Below are positions 11,957-21,935 of a stretch of DNA of 64,000 nt, piece after piece. The position numbers and the translations under genes are program-made. Source of the stretch: Quercus robur (lineage: Eukaryota > Streptophyta > Magnoliopsida > Fagales > Fagaceae); assembly GCF_932294415.1 (NCBI RefSeq), contig NC_065535.1, positions 67,477,862-67,541,861 on the forward strand, in the 5' to 3' direction. The first letter of the stretch is position 1. Each line of letters starts with the position of its first letter. The notes beneath the pieces were generated by a model. The model saw only the letters and a program-made list of their open reading frames with translations. It had not been told where the DNA came from and searched no databases.

Positions 11957-12672
11957 GAGTCTTTAGGCTAAATATTGTGCAAATTGGAGTTTATTTGTAA
12001 TATGGGTATTACTCAAAGCTATTTAGGGAAATGAGAAAAGATGTAAATTTTAGCAATAATATTACCAAAATTGTGAGAAAAAGTAAGAGAGAGAAAAGAT
12101 AAATGATGTGATGAAAAGGGGAGAGAAAAAGTGATTTCGACAATGGTATTGCTGAAATATTTGCCCAATTTTTGTGCTACCCAACTGAACTAACTGAAAC
12201 AAGGAGAGAGAAAAAAAAATTTAATTGTGGCAATGTCATTACCGAAATAGAAGGACAGAGGAGAGAGAAAAAATTTTAATCATGACAATCTCATTGCCGA
12301 AATAGAGAAGAGAGAGGAGGGAAAAAAAGTTGAATTGTGGTAATTAAAGTGCCAAAATAGGAGGAGAGGGGAGAGATTAAAAAAAAAAAAAAAAGTTAAA
12401 TTGTGGCAATTCAAAATTTTTTTTCTCCCCTTATTTCAATTAGGTTAGTTGGTAAAATTGGGTCGATATTTTAGCATTACTATTGCCGAAATCACTTTTT
12501 CTCTCTCATTCTTCCATCACATTATTTCTCTCTCCTCTTTCTTACCTTTTCTCACAATTTTGACAATAGTATTACCAAAATTCACATCTCTTCTCATTTT
12601 TTTAAATAACTTTGAACTTTGCCCATATCACAAATAAACTCCTATTTGCATAATATTTAACCAAAGCCTCAC
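11957..12672. mobile_element. ~715-bp foldback element (MULE-like MITE?) with internal tandem repeats
   Basis: The left ~240 bp and the right ~240 bp are imperfect reverse complements. Paired landmarks are GGCTAAATATT/AATATTTAACC, GAGTTTATTTGT/ACAAATAAACTC and AAAAGTGATTTC/GAAATCACTTTT. The middle holds about four ~55-bp units with GAGAGAAAAA ... GTGGCAAT..CATTACCGAAATAG. Arms this long suggest a Mutator-like or foldback element. There is no transposase ORF. I could not fix a target duplication. Confidence 0.6.
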
Positions 12673-13489
12673 TGAAAATAATATTAAACCAATTAAAATT
12701 TACTTTCTCAATAGAAACAGGCTGTGAAAACTAAAAAGAACGTGGCTGTAGTAATACTGTCATATGGAGTAGAATAATTTTATGCTTTAGACCGAGGACT
12801 CAGTCACACAGCGAAAGCATACGTTGACAGAGTGGAAATTTTGGTCAAAAAAGATTGACTGAAGTAAGCAGAAACTGTTGCTTCTCTAGTACTCGTATTG
12901 ACTACGGAGTATCCAGGACTTGGTCGCTCGGACTAACTCTCTTTTTTCTTTTATTTTTTGGATAAAAGATTCGAAGGCTCGGAGTGTAACTTTTTCTTTA
13001 CGCAGATTGTTTTTCTTCTTTTCCCTTTAAGGGTAAGTATGTGAAGTAAAAGTGAAAAAGGAAACAGAACCCCCTTGACAGTGTGAGAAACATTGATGAC
13101 ACTGTTTTACCATGGTGAGAAACATTGATTGAGTTAATAATGTCTCATGTTCAATTATATAGGTAAAAGCATTATTGCAATTCTCGAAGAAATCTCACAC
13201 TCTGGCCTCTGAAGATAATATGCTTATCACAATGCAGAATGTCTTCATAGTATGTTTGTTGTTTTCTAGCTATTTTCTTTCCTGATCAAACAAAGAAGAT
13301 AATAATTTATCTGCAAAAATAAGACAACTTTGGAATTTTATATGGGAAGTACTCAAATGTGTCCTTTGAAATCAAGGGTAAATATTTGGCAAAAAAGAGA
13401 AATCAAGGGTAAATGTCTATACGAAGATTCGGTGTCGTTTGCAGTGGATTTATTTTGCATAGATAAGAAGAGATTACTTAGATAACATC

Positions 13490-14460
13490 ATGGAAGGGGA
13501 ATGATCAGTTCTTTGTAACATACAATTCAATAGTAATGTTCAATAGTGATATTTAGAGATAACACAATGTATTTATATTAATACTGGCTCTTTGTAACAT
13601 AAAATTCAATAGTAATAAAATGTAGTCATTTTGGGTTTTATATTGTGTATATAGGTCATTCGGTCGAATTACGTTAATTATCATACTCTCTCAATATATC
13701 ATTAATTTCTTCTTCCTATTTTAACATGGTATCTAAGTCACAATATTCGTGACTTAGATACCGTGTTAATTAACCTAGACTCCTTAGATGTACATTCACG
13801 TCCTATCACCATTTGAGCATTACATACACCTTCACAAACCGTTTCAGTCCTAATCATGTGCTTTCTTGTGGTTGCGTACTCTATTTCTTACCTTGAAGAC
13901 ATCATCCATATGTCTCATGCACTTCAAAGTTAGTGCCAGTTTTCATTTTGGCAGTACACTTGACCTATGATTTGACTTTTATATTTCTCTACTCCATACA
14001 ATGCATGTTTTGGAGATGCAGCTACTTCCACTCCCGCATCATGCATTTCATAGACTGCTCTTGCTTGGACGGTGATATTTTTCATGTTTCTTTGTGGGGC
14101 TTGATTCTTTCAACAAGCATTGGAGACATTCTTTTCAAACTCAAGTTTTTGCTACCCCTCCGCCTTAAGTTTGAGTGGGATAAGAGAATATATTAGCATA
14201 TTACTATAAATGTGTAGCTCATAGAATATATTAAGATATTGTCATAAATTTATATTGCAAGGTTTTGCAAAATACCATAGGCTATCATGGTTTTAAGTTT
14301 ACCATATTACACCTAGTATATTTTTTTCATTGGGTTCTTGGTAACATACAATTTAGAAAAGTAAACATGTAACTTTCAAGAGCCTTTTGCTATAGATGTA
14401 AGCCATTATGTTGAACCATGTTATCTTTCTCTCTCTGTATTTGTATTTTTACAAATTACA
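13490..14460 (+). mobile_element. Decayed Ty1/copia-like LTR element remnant (tentative)
   Basis: ACATGGTATCTAAG at ~13726 resembles the primer-binding site of copia elements (TGGTATCAGAGC, complementary to initiator tRNA-Met). TTAAGTTTGAGTGGGA near 14164-14180 resembles the polypurine tract that precedes a copia 3' LTR. GTTCTTTGTAACATACAATT before the first and GTTCTTGGTAACATACAATT (~14334) after the second look like residues of paired LTRs. The interior is only ~400 bp and has no recognisable pol, so it would be an internally deleted or TRIM-like copy. Confidence 0.35.
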
Positions 14461-14806
14461 TGCACCATCCTAGCCAATAAAGTTGTCTTCAAGGAATAAT
14501 CCAACCCAGAAGCACAACTCCATCGACCCCATTGTAGCCATCAATGGCCACAAGACCACCATTGACCTCAACCTTATCCCACTAGTATCTATAAGAAGAA
14601 CAACAAGAGCAAGTGACCAATAAGTCAACTCTATCGGGCTAATTAAAGCCAACAATTGATTTCTTATTCGACAATAAGATATTTTATCAGTTAAATTATT
14701 TGAAATTCACACATATATGTGAAGATATCAATACATCAAACTTCATAGCACAATTAATTGAATTAAACAGAGAATATAATAAATTATAGCACAATTGAAT
14801 GTACTT

Positions 14807-14872
14807 TATGTTTAAATGATATATATATATATATATATATTTTTTTTTTTGAGAAGATATGTTTAAATGATA
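14807..14872 (-). mobile_element. Tail-only retroinsertion with 15-bp target duplication
   Basis: TATGTTTAAATGATA is found at 14807-14821 and 14858-14872. Between them is only an AT-dinucleotide tract and a T-run ending in GAGAAGA, i.e. TCTTCTC plus poly(A) on the minus strand. The stub matches the one at 4346-4386. Confidence 0.65.
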
Positions 14873-15654
14873 ATAATTTTATTTTTAACTTGAATTTTCT
14901 TTCTCTACATTTTAGATTAATTTCACCTTATTTTTTAGTGTTGTTTCACTTTATCCATGTATGATTTAAATTAAATTTGTCAATCTATAGTTGAAAAAAT
15001 TCATACTTTTGCCCCCTAATAGTTTTTTTTTTTCCTTATCGGCTTAAACTTTTGGTTTGTGAATTTAAACCATAGTATTTATTATTAATTTTATTTTTTC
15101 TATGCTTATTTTTCAAGAAATGTGGTTTCTTCTTTTTTATAATTCAATAGTCAAAGAATGCAGTGTTTAAATTCATTATATTTTAAAAAATATACTAATT
15201 GAGCTACACAATTCTTGACAAATAAACATGATTTAAATGTAAGATTTGTTAATGATCTTGCTGTAAGTAAAACATAACATTTTGGATAATAGTTGAACCA
15301 ATCCAATCAAATGGATATAAAGTCTAATTATGGTTTCCAATATTTGAAAATTCAAACTTATTATTTTTTTTTTTTTGGCTGAGAAAATTCAAACGTTTTA
15401 ACACTTTTAAGTTTTAACAGCTTATATTTCAAATTATACGATATTTTATCCAAGACTGAAGCCGAGCCAAGATTTACAGCCCTTTTCTTTTCTTGACCAA
15501 TCGATACTGACCCAAGATTTTTAACCACCTTTTATTTATAGTATTTTATTTAACCGTAGTTAAATATTAGTAGTAAATCACAGTAAAACCATCCCAATAA
15601 ATTCGCACCCCATTCTCTCTCGTCTCTGGCGCTCACAACTTTCAAGTTTTCTTT

Positions 15655-15655
<1 letters not shown>

Positions 15656-15686
<31 letters not shown>

Positions 15687-15807
15687 GAGCTTCGCATTAC
15701 CATTTCTCTCTCACACACCCCGCATGCGAGTCTTTCACCTGAAGTTGCAGCCACAGTTTCGTACTACCTGAGCTCAGCCTCCGCCACGTGTACCAAAACG
15801 CCATACA
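15656..15807 (+). promoter_or_regulatory. 5' leader of the ankyrin gene: CT tract and G-box
   Basis: A (CT)n tract at ~15658-15677, common in plant core promoters and leaders, precedes a CACGTG G-box at 15785-15790. The G-box ends 17 bp before the ATG at 15808. No clear TATA box is seen. The start of transcription is unknown, so these may lie in the 5' UTR. Confidence 0.5.
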
Positions 15808-18800
15808 ATGACTGTGTTCTCCGGGAAACAGGTTTTTCCGGTGGACTACGAGGCCGAAGTCTCGCAACGCCTTCTAGAAGCTTCGCTCTCCGGCGATCTG
15901 AAGTCGGCGTTGGAGCTCATCGCCGATCCGTATGTCGACGTTAACTTCGTCGGCGCCGTGTGCCTGAAGAGCAGGAAGGCCGAGGTGATACCGTGCGATG
16001 AATCGGCGAGTCAGGTCCGAGTCGAGTACAACGAGTTCAAGACTGACGTCACCGCCTTGTTCCTCGCCGTACACTCCGGCAACGTCTCCCTCGTGAAGAA
16101 GCTACTGGTAACTCTCTCAGACTCAGACTCACTCTCACTCAAGCTTGAGTTTTTCGTTTTTTTTTTTTTTTTTTTTTTAACTGTTTCATTCGCATTGTTG
16201 ATTCTCAGTAAGTGAAACTGTTTTCTGTGTGTTCGAAAAATATTGAAAGTGTTTTGTTTTAGTGATCAAATTTGAGATCCGTTTCTGTTTTTAATTTTGA
16301 AAATTTTCTCTTTTGTAAAGTGTTCTGTTTTGTTTTTGAAAATATTGACAGTGTTTCTATATGCGTTTTGGTGATTCAGATTGAGATTTATGGTTTTTTG
16401 TATTCTCATTGCTGGTTTTCACTGATTCCAAAGTTTTTTACGCTTATTTTAGAACAGTCCAAGTGTTTTTAATTTTACGTGTGATTCAAAGTTTTCATTT
16501 TTACTGATTTGGAAGCATATTATGCGTGAAAATCTACGGCTCCTATCGCTATATTTTGTGAGAGTATTTACTATTCGAAAGTGCTTTAATTTTTTTTTTT
16601 TTTTGAAAAATTTGAGCATATTTGAATTTTTATATCTGCTTCTTAAGTACTGTGAAGATTTAGGTATAGTATTAAGATTCGTTTTAATTAAGCTTTAAAT
16701 CTTAAAGCAATGCTTTGGGAAAGCTAAGGTTTGATATTTGAATCACCACACTAAGATTTTGGGAATTAAAGTTGTTTATGTCTGTCTCTACTCTTTTAGG
16801 ATTCAGTCTTTAATGCTTTTCCCTTCATTAGGTCCCCAACATAAATGCCTCATTGTCTCTCATTAATGTAAATATGGGCTGGGTTCGAATCCAATTCTTG
16901 ATTTCTGGTTTTTCATTTTTATAATATGATGATAGTTACAATGGGTGCGGGGATTTGAACCCTGTTTTCGTTGTAAACACGTGCCAGTTGAGTTACAAAA
17001 CTCTCGTGCCTTTGTTTTTATAATTTTATCTTTATCTTTAGTTTGTGTGGGACCGTGAGGCCTGTCTCTCTGATTATTTACGTGAACTTTAAGACTCTGT
17101 TTGTGTGATCAATTTAGCTGCTCAGGTAATTAAATGTGTTGGTGAAGCTTTGTGATTAAGTGGTCAGTACTTTAATGTAGCGTTTTCTCTTGGTTGGGTC
17201 GAAAATACAGAAGCAAGAAAACAATTTTTCTCAACCATCAGAGCGGAGTCATGGACTTTTGTCAAAGCTGTTACACATATCATGCCAATATTCTAGAATG
17301 TTTTTCTGAATGGTCTGTATTTACTGAAGTTTGTTGATGATTTTGACCCTTAATTGTTTTGTATTTTTTAACTGTTGTAGATTATAGAAACCCGAACTGT
17401 TGGTATTCATGTTCTGTCAAGCATTGATTGGCAGTTGGGTTTTTATTAGATCCATTCATCTATAGTTTGTTTTTTGTTTTTACTTATGGGAAATGGAAAA
17501 TGCTGTTTTTCTTTAATATGTATAAATGGAATAGTCTTTTTTTTTTTTAAATTTTGGAATAATGTGATAGTTGGGGGAGGGGGGATTTGAACTCTGGATG
17601 TCTAAACATTGGAAGTGCCAATTGCAAGAGTTCAATTATTTTGACAGCATAGTGATCTTTTGCTTAGGTTGCTAAAATAGTATGCCAACTATCCTCCACA
17701 AAACTTTGTACAAATTACTGTTAAAACTTTTATTCATGCGTAAGCACAAAAAAATGTGATAATCTCATGATCCTTACTTCCTTGTCATGTGTTGCATTTT
17801 GTTACAAAACATACAGTAGGGCTGTTACTGTGAGTGTTGATATTTCTCTATTGCTTGTGCAATTATTTATTTAATATCGGCTGTTCTGGTTTTCTTTTAG
17901 TTTTATAAAGTAAATGTGTGTAATTTGAGGTATAGAGTAAATATTCAATGTTGTGGCCCAGTCATTCCTATTGTTTATTATTTTACTGAGCTACTGTATT
18001 TCATAATTAGAGTTATTCATAAAACAATAAAAAGGCATCAACTAGCCTATCATAAAAAGGTAGGTATGTATTTTCAGATCCAATTACACCCACCTTCCTT
18101 CCCTCCGTAACTGAAAAAAAAAAGAAAAAAGAAAGAAAGAAAATAGTATCCAAGGAAGAGATGAAAGGAGAGATATTTAGATCTACCTTTTTGGTTTGAT
18201 CAGTATTAATCAGTCCTTAGTGCCCACATTTAGTTGTTTCTGACCTTTGGCCAGAGCAGGATAAGTACATAAGGGTACACATATGATACATCCCCCTTTC
18301 TTATCAAAGGCTTTTTGTACTGCCTAATGAAAGCTCACCACTTCAGATTTGTTCCCCATTTTGTCTGCTTGTGGCATTACTTTCTGTAATAATGACGAGC
18401 CCAAAATGCTTAACATTCTTCAAGATTTTGAGAAAATAAAAATAGAAAAATGAGTGTATTGTCTTCTTGTGGAGTCTTGTCAATGGCTTTATAATGTACT
18501 AAGGATTGGCACTTCTAAATGACAGAGCATTGGAGCTGATGTGAATCAGAAACTCTTCAGGGGCTTTGCGACAACAGCAGCAGTGAGGGAGGGCTACCTT
18601 GAGATTCTTGATATCTTACTTAGAGCTGGGGCATCACAGCCAGCTTGTGAAGAGGCTGTGCTGGAGGCTAGCTGTCATGGTCATGCAAGGCTTGTGGAGC
18701 TGCTTATGGGCTCTGATCTGATCCGGCCCCATATTGCTGTGCGTGCTTTTGTCACAGCATGCTGCAGTGGGTTTGTGGATGTAGTAGACACTCTCATGAA

Positions 18801-21800
18801 GGTAAAACTTTGTATTCATATTGGACTGTTAATTGCCAACTTTTTAGATACTACTGTAGACCATCGTAGAAAAACAGAAATGAGCATTATATGGTGCTTT
18901 TTTCATGTCATTTTTTTAATATTTTTTTTAGATACAAGATAGAAATTCTACTCTAGCCTAATCTAAGTGTATATATGTGTGAAGCTCCATCCTAGATACT
19001 TGAATTCCGACCCTTGCCCCGTACACCTCACAAGCACTTATACTTGCGGAGTGACCATCACACCAAAGGTGTCACTTTATATTAATTTTGCCTCTCACAC
19101 ACACATATATATTAGTTATTAAATATATATACTGTTACTGTCCCTCTACACAGTTCACCTGTGTATACTATGGGGCTTACTTGGCAGTTGTAACACACCA
19201 ATGTGTTTTTAGCTTTCTTGGTAAGTTTGGCTTCTTGAAACTTAAATGTGTCACTGACAAACTCTTCAACCCTTGTCAAAAAGGTTGTACCTAGTATACA
19301 AAACTCTCACTTTTGCAGGGTTTGGGAGAGATGGTTGGTAGGCTAATAAAAATGAGAGCCTCTCACTACAAAGATGTCCTTTGCCTTTTCATGTTGCTTG
19401 GGGATACATTTCTCTCATTTTATTGCAATGTGTGACAAGAGTCCTTTCACGTGGTCAATTAATATTGTTATTGATTCTCTCCTCTATGTTTTATTGAAAG
19501 CTTGTTTGATTTATCTCGTTGACATGATTGTCCTTGCTTAATGGCAGTGTGGTGTGGATGCCAGTGCAGCTGACCGGGTCCTGCTTCAGTCATCTAAGCC
19601 TTCTGTTCACATGAATGTTGACTGTACTGCACTTGCTGCTGCTGTGGTTAGTAGGCAGGCCCCCATCGTCCGTTTGCTACTCCAGGTGAGTCTTTTAAGG
19701 GTCGCTATTAATTATTAGAACAATCAGTCACAGGGTTTTGTGGGCTCTCTTCTTTTGCAGTTAATTGCTTACGCTTACTGTGCTTACACCTCATAAATGT
19801 ACCAATCAAGTGAAATTGACCTTTAATATTAAACAAAATATTAGTGTAAGCATTTGCATATGACCCTGAATGGGTTTTTTTGGGTGGGAGGAGCTGGGGC
19901 CAAAAGATGACGAAAATTATCATGATTAGTCTCTTACTTGTTAAGTCTGTTTGGCTCATTAAATGGGTAGGTCCCTCTGTGATGTTGGTATAGTAGATAT
20001 TACAGCTGTATGACAAGCCAGTGTGAATGTCTGTAATGCTTTGGGGGGTGGGGGGTGGGGGGGGGGGGGGGGGAGGGGAGAATATGATGAAAATTTTCCG
20101 TCATTTGTCTCAAATTCATAAATCTGTTAGAACCCTTAAAGGTGTAGGTCCCTCTGTGATGTTGATGAAGTAGCCATTACAGCTGGATCTGTACCTGCGA
20201 ATGACAAGCCAATGCTTCACATTTCTAGAGCTGCATGAGAATTTGGCTATATTCATACTTTGTGATAGGATCTGTACTGCAGATTCTGTATTGGATAAAG
20301 ATAGTGACAGACTCATTACTGTTTTTTCTTTTAATATTTGTTTTCTTCTCCTCACCTTGATCTGTCTCCTAAAATGTAAAACAGGCTGGAGCTAGGACGG
20401 ACATCAAAGTGAAGTTGGGTGCATGGTCTTGGGACATGGCAACAGGGGAAGAATTTCGAGTAGGTGCAGGGTTGGCAGAGCCTTACGCCATCACCTGGTG
20501 TGCAGTGGAGTATTTTGAAGTGAGTGGTGAAATTCTGCGCATGCTCCTACAACAAAACTCTTCTGATTTTCCTCATTATGGAAGAACCCTCCTTCACCAC
20601 GCTATCCTATGTGGCAATGAAGAAGCTGTTAAGGTGCTCTTAAGTTGTGGTTCCAATGTAGAATGCCTTGTTAAGACAACCAAGAAAATTGAGTTTCGCC
20701 CTATACACATGGCTGCTCGTCTTGGATTATCAACCATTCTTCAATGCCTAATTGACTCTGGTTGTGATCTAAACTCAAAAACAGATTGTGGTGACACGGC
20801 CTTGATGATCTGTGCAAAATATAAGCATCAAGAGTGTCTCAGAGTGTTGGCCAAGGCTGGTGCTGACTTTGGCTTGGTCAATGTTGTTGGTCAGTCTGCA
20901 AGTTTAATTGCTGGATCAAACCAGTGGTCCCTTGGTTTTCAACAAGCAGTATTAGATGTAATCAAAACTCGAAAGATACCAAGATCCAGAAGTATGTCTG
21001 TTTTCTGTCCACTAATATTTGCAGCCCAAACTGGTGATGTTCAGGCTTTGGAAATTCTGATCAGTTGGGGAGGATTTAATCTTGATTATCAGGACGAAAA
21101 TGGTTTGTCAGCAGTCATGATTACTGCTCTGAAGGGTCATGTTGAAGCATTCAGGTTGCTGGTCTATGCAGGGGCTGATGTAAAGCTGCACAACAAATCT
21201 GGCGAAACTGCAATCACCTTATCTGAGTTAAATCAGAATCACGACTTGTTTGAGAAGGTCATGCTAGAATTTGCTCTTGAAAAGGGTAATCGCAATGCAG
21301 GAGGGTTCTATGCTTTACATTATGCTGCTCGACGTGGTGACTTGGATGTGGTTAGATTGCTTACCAGCAGAGGCTATGATGTAAATGTCCCTGATGGGGA
21401 TGGTTACACTCCACTCATGTTAGCTGCCAAGGAAGGCCATGGTTCAATGTGTGAGCTCTTGATCTCACATGGGGCCAATTGCGATATTAAGAATGCTAGA
21501 GGTGAAACTGCCCTCTCACTTGCAAGGAAAATCGTTGGCAGGAAAAATGATGCAGAGAGTGTGTTACTAGACGAGCTTGCGCGCAAGTTAGTATTGGGTG
21601 GTGCCCAAGTACAAAAGCACACTAAGGGAGGCAAAGGAAGTCCACATGAAAAGGAGATGAGAATGGTGGGGTCTTCAGGGGTGTTGCAATGGGGAAAGTC
21701 AAGCCAGAGAAATGTGATTTGTCGGGATGCAGAGGTCGGGCCTAGTCATGCCTTTAGGAAGAATAGGAAGAGTAAGGGTGACGCCGACGAACCTGGTATT

Positions 21801-21935
21801 TTTAGGGTGGTGACTACCAAGAACAAGGAGGTGCATTTTGTGTGCAAGGGTGGGTATGAAACAGCTGAACTTTGGGTGAGGGGTATAAAGCTTGTGACCA
21901 AAGAGGTTATTTTTGGTAAGCGGAAGGAAACATAG
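15808..21935 (+). CDS. Ankyrin-repeat protein (four exons)
   Basis: Exons by splice sites and frame: 15808-16107, 18526-18801, 19548-19685, 20385-21935. All junctions are phase 0, giving 754 aa. The protein begins MTVFSGKQVF and is built almost entirely of ankyrin repeats. Clear ones include GRTLLHHAILCGNEEAVKVL, FRPIHMAARLG, GDTALMICAKYKHQECLRVL, CPLIFAAQTGDVQALEILI, GGFYALHYAARRGDLDVVRL and GYTPLMLAAKEGHGSMCELL. A basic, non-repeat C-terminal region of ~110 residues ends ...VIFGKRKET. I see no membrane segment, RING finger or DHHC domain, so it is a soluble ankyrin scaffold of a conserved plant family whose partner is unknown to me. Intron 1 (2.4 kb) and intron 2 hold SINEs; intron 3 holds a G-rich run. 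Confidence 0.9.
16903..17012 (-). mobile_element. tRNA-derived SINE (tentative) in ankyrin intron 1
   Basis: On the minus strand a TAACTCAACTGGCA box A-like stretch (16982-16995) is followed by a GGTTCAAATCCCC box B (16949-16961) and a T-rich end on the plus strand. This is the internal promoter of a tRNA-derived SINE. Boundaries are approximate. Confidence 0.45.
17535..17640 (-). mobile_element. tRNA-derived SINE (tentative) in ankyrin intron 1
   Basis: The minus strand reads a box A-like TGAACTCTTGCAATTGGC, a box B-like AGTTCAAATCCCCC and then an A-tail (T-run at 17536-17548 on plus). The orientation matches the neighbouring candidate at 16903-17012. Confidence 0.45.
18924..19078 (-). mobile_element. 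tRNA-derived SINE, family 1, in ankyrin intron 2
   Basis: Minus-strand copy of the family also seen at 22305-22469 and 50193-50359. It starts near GGTGTGATGGTCACTCCGCAAG and has a degraded box B. It ends with the shared CACTTAGATTAGGCTAGAGTAG and TATCTTGTA block before an A-tail. Confidence 0.65.
20041..20080 (+). repeat. Long G-run (quadruplex-prone) in ankyrin intron 3
   Basis: About 35 bases, nearly all G, broken only by two T and one A. It lies inside a degenerate direct repeat of ~170 bp (19860-20025 against 20035-20220, sharing GTAGGTCCCTCTGTGATGTT). The run is on the sense strand of the intron. Confidence 0.8.

Larger units (their letters stand above)
4398..15807. other. AT-rich intergenic region without a supportable gene
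   Basis: I find no credible protein gene here; the ORFs are short and unlike known families. It holds repeats listed separately: a 62-bp palindrome, AAT and CT microsatellites, a 28-bp tandem duplication, a foldback near 8.9-9.1 kb, a direct repeat near 10.1 kb, a ~715-bp foldback at 12 kb, a decayed LTR-element remnant at 13.5-14.4 kb and a tail-only retroinsertion at 14.8 kb. Near 9459-9600 there is a fragment that looks like one end of a GTTTGG-type hAT MITE. Between these I see only AT-rich sequence and homopolymer runs. Confidence 0.6.

Noticed and set aside
13933-14196. 87-aa ORF as a gene
   Set aside because: Lies in the interior of the suspected LTR remnant, ends at the polypurine-like stretch, and has no recognisable domain.
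15874-16074. Open frame opposite ankyrin exon 1
   Set aside because: Shadow of a GC-rich coding exon; no domain.
16875-16886. GGGTTCGAATCC as part of a tRNA gene
   Set aside because: Box B-like only. No cloverleaf arms, no acceptor stem and no box A at the right distance on the same strand.
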